From Euonymus europaeus (Eukaryota; Streptophyta; Magnoliopsida; Celastrales; Celastraceae), in assembly GCA_963580455.1 (NCBI GenBank), contig OY756958.1, positions 23,944,501-24,008,500 on the forward strand: a DNA stretch of 64,000 bases, written 5' to 3'. Under the pieces are notes generated by a model, which worked only from the letters and a program-made list of their open reading frames with translations, was not told the DNA's origin and ran no database searches. Numbering within the stretch: the stretch's first letter is position 1; each line of letters starts with the position of its first letter. This document shows, piece after piece, positions 47,501-57,236 of this stretch. The translations under genes were made by a program, and so were the position numbers.

Positions 47501-49458
47501 CAAGAAGAGAACTATTTTTGCAAATCAAACAGATTCTTAAATTTAAAGTAACAGAAAAATGTTTTGAACTTTTGATAGCAGAAAAATAAAGACACAGCCA
47601 AATAGGGCCTTTTTTTCTTGTTAAAGTTGCACTCCAGTTTTGTTCCTCTTTTTGGCTAGTGTTTCTATTGTTTCCTTAGCAGTGGTCAATAATTTCGACA
47701 TCAACTTAAATGACAGAAAAAAGTTTCATTAAAGAGAAGTTCAGACTTGAATCTACCTCAGGCTCGTGAATCCAAGCTTGGTATGACATGTTCTGAGTCG
47801 ATCTTTCCATCATATTTTGCCATTCTATATTCCCTTCAAGAAAATATAATAGATGATCCAAATCATTTTCTGTGGCAATTCCATGCTCTTCATCAACTGG
47901 TCTGGTAAGAGGGCTTTGACAAAGTTGGGTATCAAATCGATCAATGATTAGAAAACTCCACTAATCCAGGAACAGCAATAAACAATCACAAGTTTCTACA
48001 ACAATATATTACAATCGCAAGTTCCAGCAACAATATAACAAACATTGCAACAAATTGGTTAACAGTTAAAGTAAACACATATATAACAGCACTAATTCTG
48101 CTGAAAGTTTGATTGATAAACATTGCCCTCATTACAGAAACTAAATAACCAACAGTTAAGGTGCTATTTAACAGTCTACTCATAAGTTTTTGTTAAATAC
48201 AACTTCAGTCTTATTTTTCTTGGAATGGTTCTTTTTTCTGGAAGTCTTATCATAAATCTTAACCCAAATGTAATAAATAAAAATATAAAATCTAGTTTCA
48301 GTTCCGTACAAATATGTCTCATAATTCGGGCTACCAATTGATATAAGTGAATTCAATTAATATGGATATGGACTCTAATGAAAAATTGAAAATCAACCTA
48401 CAATTTAATGTAAAATTAAAAAATGCACTTATGTGACAAAATCATCATAAAGTCTAGGGTCGGCTACACAAGTAAAATCAATGAAAATCCACTAAGTGTA
48501 TTCATTTCGGACATTCATTTCTATTTAGGATCATACTTTCATCAACTTCTATTTGAATCCATATCTTACTACTTCAAGCAATGTCTTTCAGGTCTTCCTC
48601 TTCATTTCTATTATCTCCTATATTCTATCGATTCTCATCACCGCTATCTCTATGTTGTACATGCTCATACCATCTTAAATGATTCTCGCAACTTATGTTC
48701 AATTGGTGCTACTCCTAGATTAGAATTTAGAAGCTATTGACTTAGCTGCTGTCGAACATCTGTTTCTGAGTAGCGCCCACTTTGTGGGCTTTCAATGCAA
48801 TTTTCTTTGTTGCTTAAGAGTGGAGAAGTTGATAAAACTATCAAGACAAGGCTTTGGAGGTTCCAGCTGTCATTGAAGACAAACATGAATTCCACTTGAA
48901 TTGGTCTCATTTTTATTATTCGTTGATCTATATGTCTAATATGGTCTAATCAAAAATTAAATTCAGTTTCAGTATTAATACAGACAGAAAGAAAAGCTAG
49001 AACAAATTTATGATATATACAATTTAACATAAAGTAAGCACATTATCTTTAAACACTGACCAGGCGGCATGGCAAATCATATCCGCCGAATTTTCCACGG
49101 TTGCCTCTACTGGAGGTGGTGGAAGCGCCCGGCTTGCCGATTTCTCACGCTTCAATTTCAAATTGGACCAAATCGTGCGGCAAGCAGAGAAAATCGAGGA
49201 GAAAACCGAGAGAGCCGTAAATGCCAGCCAGAGACGGCGGGCCCCAAATCCCGGAGGCACTGTCCATACGAATCGTAATTTGCTGCGCATCCCCAGGAAG
49301 ACCAAACCAGTCCAGCGCGGGCGCCAGGACCAACCGATCACAAGCCCGATCATCACGGCGAGCCAAATAGGTACTGCGCAGAGCAAAATGTCGACAAATG
49401 TTTCGGTGATCGATGGCCTCCTAAAGAACTCCATCAGATCGAATAATCCCCCGTCCAT
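44554..49458 (-). CDS. Membrane-anchored START-domain lipid-binding protein (6 exons)
   Basis: On the minus strand, exons 49061-49458, 47757-47913, 45946-46122, 45754-45837, 45089-45170 and 44554-44984 join in phase to 442 residues, normal for this plant family. The N-terminus has a transmembrane segment (about 22-46, FVDILLCAVPIWLAVMIGLV) and a second hydrophobic stretch (about 75-95). The START (polyketide cyclase/lipid-transport) domain runs from about 140 to 345: MMERSTQNMSYQAWIHEPE, VVYRSKTVFEDASPELVRDFFWDDEFRIKWD, FPFFCSDREYIIGRRIWE, KPRRVELYFSSWVIRAVESR, VTLVHYEDMGIPKDVAKLGVRHGMWG. A hydrophobic hairpin (WKWVVIGGVALVGGL..) ends the protein. START domains bind one lipid in a pocket; the natural ligand here is unknown. 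It strongly resembles my recollection of Arabidopsis At4g14500/At3g23080. The gene appears intact. Confidence 0.92.
45218..45469. mobile_element. Stowaway-type MITE (CTCCCTCCGT ends)
   Basis: The left end CTCCCTCCGTCATATTTTAA and the right end ..CAATTAAAATGGGACGGAGGGA form the well-known inverted repeats of plant Tc1/Mariner-derived MITEs. TA flanks both sides (45216-45217 and 45470-45471). It sits in an intron of the START gene. Confidence 0.9.
46123..47756 (-). other. Large intron 2 of the START gene
   Basis: 1.6 kb of intron without coding signal or a clear transposon. A TTTCTTTTTCTTTTTC tract lies near 47021-47040. Confidence 0.7.
48460..48735 (-). pseudogene. LINE ORF2 C-terminal remnant in START intron 1
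   Basis: Read on the minus strand, fragments such as LGVAPIEHKLRES and RWYEHVQHR match the end of a plant non-LTR retrotransposon ORF2 (usual form LGVAPIEEKLVQHRLRWFGH). Stops and frameshifts are frequent. It lies in sense orientation in the 1.15-kb intron. Confidence 0.6.
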
Positions 49459-49929
49459 CTCCTCGAGATTTTCAGAGAAAACAGAAATTTCAAGGAAAAC
49501 AAGAGATCTCTGCGAAAATAGTAAAGCTACAAGGGAAGATCATTTTCCTCCCTCCGTTAGATCTCAACGAGAGCGAAAGAGACTTTCAGAAGCATAGGAG
49601 AGGGAGGGAGTCATTGAGTTTGTGGCGGCTTGATTCGTTTGGACGTTGATGATACGTGGCATATTAGGAACCGTTGACGGCAGGTGAAATGTTTTCGTTT
49701 AAAAGTGGGATCCGCTAAATAAGACTTTCGAGGATAACGTTTCGGATGGTATTTGCCACGTGTATAGTGGCAGGTAAGCAACTCCGATGGGTGAGTATTA
49801 GTATTACTCAAAATTTTGGATTGCATATGGAGTGAGTGATAAAAAAGAAATTATATTGAAAAATGTGTATAAAGATATAAAAAAATGGAAATTTTTAAAA
49901 AGAAAAATGTTTTTTCGTCATTAAAATTA

Positions 49930-50230
49930 ATTTTGGGTCTCACTCTTATAACATAAAAATTCAAACTATATATTCATTCATATCATTAAAATACATTTTT
50001 CAATACAATCTAATCATTAAATCACAAATCTCTATACATTTTTCATATTTTACATTGTCAAAACATCTACTATTCCATTTATCAGCAAAATTATGTAAAA
50101 ATCAATACTAGGTCCTATCATTTTACAAAAATTCAAGCCACATACACATCCACATCATCAAAACGTATATCTCAATGCAGCCAGCTAGTCATATCATCAA
50201 AAACACACATTCATATACATTATCTCTTCT
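49930..50230. repeat. Dispersed AT-rich repeat, CACATCATCAAAAC family (copy 2)
   Basis: It shares the phrases CACATCATCAAAAC, TTTTCAATACAAT and CATATACATTATC with the block at 11760-12060. A third block, about 50540-50725, is related. Termini not resolved. Confidence 0.4.
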
Positions 50231-50263
50231 TCCTTAAAAATCTCTCATTGTAATTCCCCTTAA

Positions 50264-50484
50264 GGATGTGTTTGATATGAGTGTAATGATTACAAAGATA
50301 ATTAAAATTATTTGGATAAACTAATTCTCATGTTTGGTATACATATATATTATTTACCCAAATAATTTTTTTAGACAATTTTCTTCATATTTTAAGTGTA
50401 ATGGTTACCCATAAGAAGAGGTGGTAATAATTACTCTAGTAATATATTGCACCCCTATTTATTAATCTTTTATCAAACACACTC
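50264..50484. mobile_element. Tourist-like (PIF/Harbinger) MITE, 221 bp
   Basis: The ends GGATGTGTTTGATATGAG and ..TTTTATCAAACACACTC are inverted copies and close to the GGGTGTGTTTG end of plant Harbinger MITEs. TAA flanks both sides (50261-50263 and 50485-50487), the expected three-base TWA target duplication. Confidence 0.75.
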
Positions 50485-50539
50485 TAATGGTTATAAGAGC
50501 AACTAATAGTGACCTAATGTTTGCACTGGCTTTTCGTTT

Positions 50540-50725
50540 AGTTTTCACTTCTATTATATAAAAAATGATCTCATATATTTATTCACATCAAAAAAATATT
50601 TTCTTATACAACCACATCAATATAATATATTTTTTTCATTATCCAAAAGTTAAGTCACATACTTAGTCACAACAAAACGCACATTTCAATATAGTTAGAT
50701 CAATAAAACATATCTCCCAAGAAAC
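50540..50725. repeat. Dispersed AT-rich repeat, CACATCA family (copy 3)
   Basis: TTATTCACATCAAAAAAATA, ACAACCACATCAATATAA and CATTTCAATATAGTTAGATC follow the same layout as the copies at 11760 and 49930. Confidence 0.35.
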
Positions 50726-51348
50726 ATTTGATATTCTCAATAGGTAACAACCATTGTGATTACTCTTAAGGAATTTCATCCTCCAGACTGGGCTAAGCCA
50801 ACGGGCCTAATCTTTTAGACTAGAAGAAATTACATTACTCAGGGGGTCGGCCCAAAAAATTAGTAGAGTGATTGCCATCAACAGTGGAAATAAACACATA
50901 AATAATGATGCTAACATTGGGACAAGTGAAGCTGTTTCGCTAATTCCTCAATTGCACATTGGACTCGTTACTAAAACTATCAAGGAGACTTTGATGAGAT
51001 AATGGTAATTGCGTTTATTTAACAGAGTTTATACATGGAATTCATAAACTCAGTTTTTCTCTGCACATTTATTTATATTCTAACAAACATCCGTTAGTAT
51101 AATCTGATGCAGATGAGGGCCACATACCCTACTGGTGCAATGTGATCATATATCTATGTCTACCACAATTAATAGCAGCATGGGCTTTAGAGTACGTGAA
51201 AACAAATATTTTTGAGGCTAAAATCTGACGACCCACAAGTGGAATTAAAGGGTGTAGGAATGGGGCTTGGCTTATTGAACATGCAAACAATATATGAATT
51301 TTAGAAATCATTTTTTCAAGAATTTGGAGGATGAAATCCATTACTAAT

Positions 51349-51877
51349 CGTTTGGTTTGGTTTGGAGAATTGTTTGAGTGAGAATGAGAATAATAATGGA
51401 AATGAGATTTTGATTCTCATGTTTGGTATTTATAAAAAATTGTATTAGGAATAAAAATGAGAATAAGAAATATCTATTATACCCTTTATAAATATCCATA
51501 ATTAACAATTTCATTTTATCATTTCTAATTATGTACAATTAACAAATTTAAACAATTAAATTAAATTATATGTATTAACATATTAAAACATATATAAAAT
51601 TATAACATATCAATTAATGACCAAATTAAAATACTTGAATAATCTAAACGATGCATCAGAAAAGTATTGAGAGGCAAGAAAGTATTTTATTATTTAATTC
51701 CATATAGAATCAAGTAACCCACATATTTCGTATGGAATGAAAATAAGGGTGGGAGAGAGAATAGTTAATGGAATGAGTCATTCCATTCATCAAAAAATTG
51801 AGACAACAAATGATGGAATGGAATGGTCCATTCACTATTCACCCTCTATTCTATCTCTATTTCACAAACCAAACAAC
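51349..51877. mobile_element. MITE candidate, about 530 bp, CGTTTGGTTTGG termini
   Basis: The left end CGTTTGGTTTGGTTTGGAGA and the right end, on the other strand, GTTGTTTGGTTTGTGAAATA are inverted. Both continue into GAGAATGAGAATA-like sequence. The core has reiterated TGGAATGA phrases and no transposase. The target duplication is uncertain. Confidence 0.55.
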
Positions 51878-52029
51878 TACTTACAGATTGATTTCAGCAG
51901 CTGCATGTTGTAATGCAATCAGGATTTGTTTTTCATACTGGTTTTCTTCTGGTGGCTATAATTATTTTTTAGTTAATCAGTAGGATGCTTAATATTCGTC
52001 CATCTCTGTCGTGCTTTCCTTGTTAAGGA

Positions 52030-52240
52030 AAAAATTCCCTGAAGTATGTCGCAGCTTCTTTACAGCCATCTTGATCTCCTAATTAAACTATTCCGGGGTC
52101 GTTGGCATAATCCACTAATAATACTGGCCACGATCTATCTTTCTTTGCCTCCAGGTCTACATACCTCCAATTAACGATTAATCTATGAATTGCCTTCCCA
52201 GGCTCAAGTATCCCTTTCTCCCAAAAGCACCCAAAACATT
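52030..52240 (-). pseudogene. PPR-protein fragment, broken (copy A)
   Basis: Minus-strand frames read WEKGILEPGKAIHRLIVNWRYVD, then, after a frame change, GDQDGCKEAATYFREFF. Both are typical of plant PPR repeats of the E/DYW class. The region between is scrambled and contains a stop. No full repeat array or start exists. Confidence 0.6.
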
Positions 52241-53194
52241 GATTAACTCGTGGTAGGATGTGCACCCAAAACACCATGGGCTAGTGTGCAAGCACGGTGA
52301 ATTTACCAAATACGCACAAAAGAGTAGTGAATGTGGATCCTACTCCATCATCAAAGCATTTATCTCAAAGTTTGAAATCAGCTACAAAAGTCGATGAGAA
52401 AGTGCCTGTTTGGTAGTGCTGTGAGGTGCTGTGAGATATAAAACTGTGGTACTGTGAGATGAGTTTGAACGCAGTTAGGCGTTTGACACCTCACTTTTAA
52501 AACTGCAGTGAGTTGAGTTTTAATGCTGTTTAGTTTTTTTTTTTTGTAATTTGCAATCTTAACTTAAATATCAACTACATTAACTTTAATTCATTACATA
52601 TTTTAATGAGTACCTAAAAATTAATAAAAGAAACGCAATTATAAATACATTTAATCCATTCATCATAAATACATTTAAAAAATACATACAACAACATTTT
52701 GGTCAAAGACACCTCCAAACGATCTGCATTTTGGTCAACCACAAAGATACCCCAATGTGTGAAAAGTGAAAACCAATACCCCAACAAAGATACATTCTTT
52801 TATTCGAAAAATAAATAATAAAAATAAAACAATATATATTGCAGCTTCATTGAAGAATGCCGGTTTTGCATTAGTATTGACGAGAAAATAATTTTTTCCT
52901 TACCAAACTAGGTACCTAACATTAACAGGACTCCAAAATGACCAATGCTGTCCTTCAATCTTAAGCAAAGGAAGATTGCAAGAAATATATGATGAGACTC
53001 ACTGCTACCTGCAATGTACCCTACAGTGACACCTTGCAAGGGGTGAGAGCTCAACCCAGACGGTCCAAAGCTACGACAATCTGTTCTTATCTCAGCAATT
53101 GTCTTTGACGATGAAGAGAAATTCGCAATCAATAATCATAAACCGTTTTAGAGATTGTTTATCGGATCAGATCTGAGAGATTCACACAGATCTG

Positions 53195-53245
53195 TGAAGC
53201 GTCGGGAGGAGGGAGGAGGGAGGAGGGAGGAGAGAGGAGAGAGAG
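53195..53245. repeat. GGGAGGA / GAGA microsatellite-like tract
   Basis: A run of GGGAGGA and GAGAGGA units. On the minus strand it is a CT-rich stretch of the kind seen in plant 5' leaders. It is followed by an open minus-strand stretch (53132 to about 53000) of unknown nature. Confidence 0.8.
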
Positions 53246-53892
53246 GTGTGGAACGCGATTTAATAAGTTTGATTGACTGGAACGTAAACATGTGGGCTCC
53301 AAACGGTTTAAAGCCCGTCACGTCTAACAATCTCATCAAACACTCTGCGAGCGAACATGCACTGTCCTCAAACACTAACAATAGACAAGCGAGTTTCGCA
53401 CATAGAGATCGCAAGTAAATCCCAATTCAAAAACCACTATGGAAACCACATGATTTCAAGATCGCGGTAAAACCTACATATCCGGCCAAAAATCCATCTC
53501 AGTATCCTTCTGTAAACCAAAACTGTCGTTTTTGACCGATCACTAGCAGCATATCTAGAAGATAAAAAACTCGAGCAGCAATTAATCAACAATCTTAACA
53601 GACTTTTCAGTTAACGAAGAAACCAATGACCCAGTTAACAACCAAAGTATTCACCAACAACCCAGTTGTAACTAATAGCTCATGGATATTTTTGAAAGAT
53701 CTTAAGCTGTTACCAGTGTATGAATAGAATCTAAGAGAACCCATTTAAAGAGAAAGCGTAGTCTAGCCCATGCATATTAGACGATGCCTATTTCAAGATT
53801 TAAATTAAGCCTCCTTCACAGCTAGCCCGCTAGATTCTCCTAATTAATCTCTTCAATTCCTTGGGACGTTTGCATTGCACTAATCGACTAAT

Positions 53893-54085
53893 AATGGTCA
53901 CGACACAATCTCTTTCCCAGAGAGTTCGTAGATAATTTGCTTGGCCGTGCACAGACACTCACATTGGGCATACATATCCATGAGAGCATTGCTTACCTTA
54001 CATCCAGGCCTACTTCATACATATGCTTAACCATTAATGCATGAATTGTCCTTCCAAACTTAAGTATCCCTTTCTCCCACAAGCA
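53893..54085 (-). pseudogene. PPR-protein fragment, broken (copy B)
   Basis: The minus strand reads GILKFGRTIHALMVKHMYEVGLDV and then, one frame over, SNALMDMYAQCECLCTAKQI.. to GKEIVS. The frame change is explained by a 5-bp tandem duplication (GTAAGGTAAG) near 53995. A TGA stands where the conserved Trp after IVS would be. It is clearly a decayed PPR repeat region related to copy A, about 1.9 kb away. Confidence 0.8.
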
Positions 54086-54485
54086 CAACATTAAGCTTTT
54101 CATGGGAGACCACATAAAGCATGCATAAAAATACACTTTGCACGACCTAGACTGTCTAAGACTTCCACATGCAAACGCATAGTGAAGAGGACACGTGCAA
54201 TATTTATGCCCAACAACACATGTCTAGATAAAAAAGTCGGTTTCATTGCATAATGTTCGAAACTTCCATAATTTTACTATGGGCCATTCTTAAACTTATG
54301 CACGCAAAGGGCAAAAACTCATTGCCAATTTCATAAGATATTCCTTTCAAATTCATAGTTATGGTTGATGATAAGGTCAAATTGAAGATCATTATGCAAT
54401 AAAAGAGTACAGTTTGTCGAAACAAATGTCATTGAGCATTTTGTGTGAAGTTAAATTTTTCGCAGAGCAAAGAGAATACATATAT

Positions 54486-54552
54486 TGGCCAAGCCTTATT
54501 GGGCTATCATTATTGGGCTTATTGGCCAAGCCTTATTGGGCCTTATTGGGCT
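54486..54552. repeat. Short repeats of TTATTGGGC(C/T)
   Basis: TTGGCCAAGCCTTATTGGGC occurs twice, with four TATTGGGC(C/T) units in all within 67 bp. Each contains a TGGGCC/T site II core. Confidence 0.8.
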
Positions 54553-55639
54553 TCAAATCTTGTACAGTCCAGTTAAGACTGGTTCTTCTTCTTCTTCCCA
54601 TATATACATTCGATCAGTACAGCTTGAATATTTTCAAACTGGTTCTCAACGGGAATGTGTCCCATCACTGTACTCTGGTACAGTAGATGGAACACTTGAC
54701 CGTTGGGAGTTATTCAAATGTAATTATAAGTATCAAGATTGTATTTTGTAAAACTAAGTGAAAATATTACATCCATGTATGTTCTCACAACTCTTTTTCT
54801 CTCTCTAACTATTTCTCTCTCTACTGGTTATAACAAATCAGTTGAATACAAACTTTACAGGCATCACCGTACCGGAGATGCAGCTAAGAGTTTGTTCTCA
54901 AAAGCCCCATTCAGAGAACGGTTATCGGGATTTACTTTGCTTCAGATAGGCGAATGATTTTATAGGGAAATACTTGCCTGCCGTTCCAGATTCCAATCCC
55001 TTACAAAGATCGAGATCTTGTTGCATTAGACCCAGTTTGTTTAGTTAGATCAATTCCATAATATAGTTTGGCCGGGTTTTCAGTCTTTGGTTTGGCCTGC
55101 CGTAATCAATGATGGTTGTGCGAGAACAAACTGGCGCGTCGACGTCCCAAGACTATCGAAGGTCGAAGTTTGCCTTAAGGCTCCACTCCTGAAATTGAAA
55201 AAAGGCTCAGCTACTGAAATTGAAACTCTTCCAATTGGCATACTCTTGCGCCGAAGTTTGCCTTAATATTAGGCCGGTTTAGGACCACCGCCTCACTTAT
55301 ACGCTCATTTCTCTCACCCAGCTTATACGCTCTCACCCAATTTCTTTGCAATACCCTCAATAGTAAATTGATTTAAACAACCCTTATGTGATATTTGTTT
55401 TTTTTTTTAAGTTAGTGCTATATATATTCTAATGCCTTTCATCGGACGGCACTCCTTTTTTTTTTCAAAAAATAATAAACCTTCCTTTTTATTTCCTTTT
55501 TAAGATTTTAGGCGTGTGAAATTTCCTACCGATTACGACAAGCGGAAAGTTTCTTTGAACGGTTTTAAATTATTAAAAAATAAGAAATAATATAGTAACA
55601 CTTTTTTTTCAGAATATCGGAGATAAAAGTAAATTCACT

Positions 55640-56600
55640 GTTTCGATTTCGGCCTAGCTGAAGTTGTTTAGTGGATTTTAACAAACCCAGCCAAGCAACA
55701 CCGACAGCGATAACCTGCTGCAAGATTTACAATTCGATCAGACTTTGGCATCTGAAGAAGCCTCAGATTGACGGACAAAAGTACATCAGCTCTAATAAAA
55801 TGGACCTAGTTCAGAAATTTGCACAGGGAAACACGGTTGAGAAAAGAACCAAGACTCTCTGAAGACTCAACCGTGATTTCACTGGGCAAATACCTGAAAT
55901 AGGTCAAACAGTCGTACGAGATCCAAAAGAGAAGAAGCCATATATGCTTTTACTTTCAGGGTATACGCGGGCAGGTATTTAAGCACCAGAAAAAAAAGTG
56001 AAAAATCATAAAATAGATCAGACTATTCTGCTCTGCATCAGATCTATAAAAATTGAATATTTAGCATGAAACAGGCAAACGGCGTCGCTGGTGCCAAATC
56101 CTACCTCGCCTATTTGCAAAGAGAAACGCGATCGAAACAGCTTAAGAGAGGAGAACAATCAGTTCTGCGTGTGACCGCGGTTTCTCTTTACAAAGAGGTG
56201 ATGTAGGCATGGCCAAAACTGGGTGCCGACTTTGTGGTATGTTCTACGCGTGATCAAAGTCGGTAGGGTTTTCGTGGTATTTATAGTCGAATCAAAGAGA
56301 GACCTAGCTCATCGAACTCTCTGGTAACCTCTTTATCACGCTAATCCAACGGTGGTGACAGGATCAGACCACTCTGATTCTCACCATTCATTCATTCCTT
56401 ATGTGACGCTCTCAAGAGTAGACCCCTAGATCCTGACCATTAAAGTCAAAGTCAAGTGACGTGTCGTGCAAATCATGTGCATACACGATACCACGGCTGG
56501 TGAGGTCTTGCATTCACATGCAGTACATCCAACGGCTAAACATACCCATATACACGGGGCCCACATGACTTGCCTACAACTTCTTTGATGTTTCCGAAAA
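55640..56600 (-). promoter_or_regulatory. Orphan promoter-like region with short-ORF transcript candidate
   Basis: On the minus strand a TATAAATAC box lies at about 56277-56286. Tandem W-boxes (TTGACTTTGAC) and an ACACGTCA motif lie about 160-190 bp upstream (about 56445-56470). Downstream are only short frames, e.g. a 22-codon frame starting MPTSPLCKEK and a 20-codon frame starting MASSLLDLVRLF. A perfect 9-bp stem (CCGACTTTG at 56226-56234 with CAAAGTCGG at 56255-56263) sits where the transcript would begin. No known RNA or protein family was recognised. Confidence 0.35.
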
Positions 56601-57236
56601 GACAGCTAAGCTTTAAAGTCACGAACGTGTCAACAACAATGTACCGTCGTCCGTGTGTGTGTGTGTCTCTCTCTCTCTCTGAAGAGCTACGATTATTATA
56701 CTGATTTGTTACGTGTAATTAGTAAATCGTTCAAAAATAATACTTAATTACGACGTCATTAAGAACTTTAACTATATGGGATTGCATGATTTCACGATTG
56801 CAAAGATGTCGGGAAACCAGTTCTTGCGATTGAGCAGTAGAAGTCTGAGTATGGGAATCTTGTTCAGATAGGGGTCTGTATAACGTACTAAAAAAAAAAA
56901 CAAATTTTGCAATACAATTAGACATGACTTGGGCTTAAAATCTGGTAAACTAATCTCCAAGCTATACAGGCTAAACCCATATCAATCATACACCGGATGT
57001 GCTTTTGTATGCATGATGCATGGTTAATGTAAACTCTCTGAGAATTGTATATATATAAAATACCAAAATAAACCACACCTTCATTGCCATGTCTGCAACC
57101 TCCTTCACTCTTCCTCACCTCCAAAAGCATCTCTCCTTCTGTCAACTCCTCCAACATCTTAACTAATCCTTCCCGGAACCTCGCTGTCAATTGAGCCCAC
57201 CTTTAGGAGTTAAATTGTGCAATGGCCCTGTATCAC

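Larger units (their letters stand above)
49459..57236. other. 7.8-kb interval without an intact gene
   Basis: It carries the START promoter, several MITEs and AT-rich repeats (49.9-51.9 kb) and two broken PPR pieces (52.0-52.3 and 53.9-54.1 kb). It also has a GGAGGA-rich tract near 53200 and short TATTGGGC repeats near 54500. A promoter-like block with an untyped short-ORF transcript candidate lies at 55.6-56.6 kb, and a (GT)n(CT)n tract near 56655-56680. Confidence 0.6.

Noticed and set aside
52397..52724. GTGCCTGTTTGGTAGTGCTG start suggesting a hAT-type MITE
   Set aside because: I could not find a matching inverted end or target duplication, so it is not listed as an element.
53155..53418. 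Overlapping plus/minus frames over the GGAGGA tract
   Set aside because: Low-complexity translation of a microsatellite.
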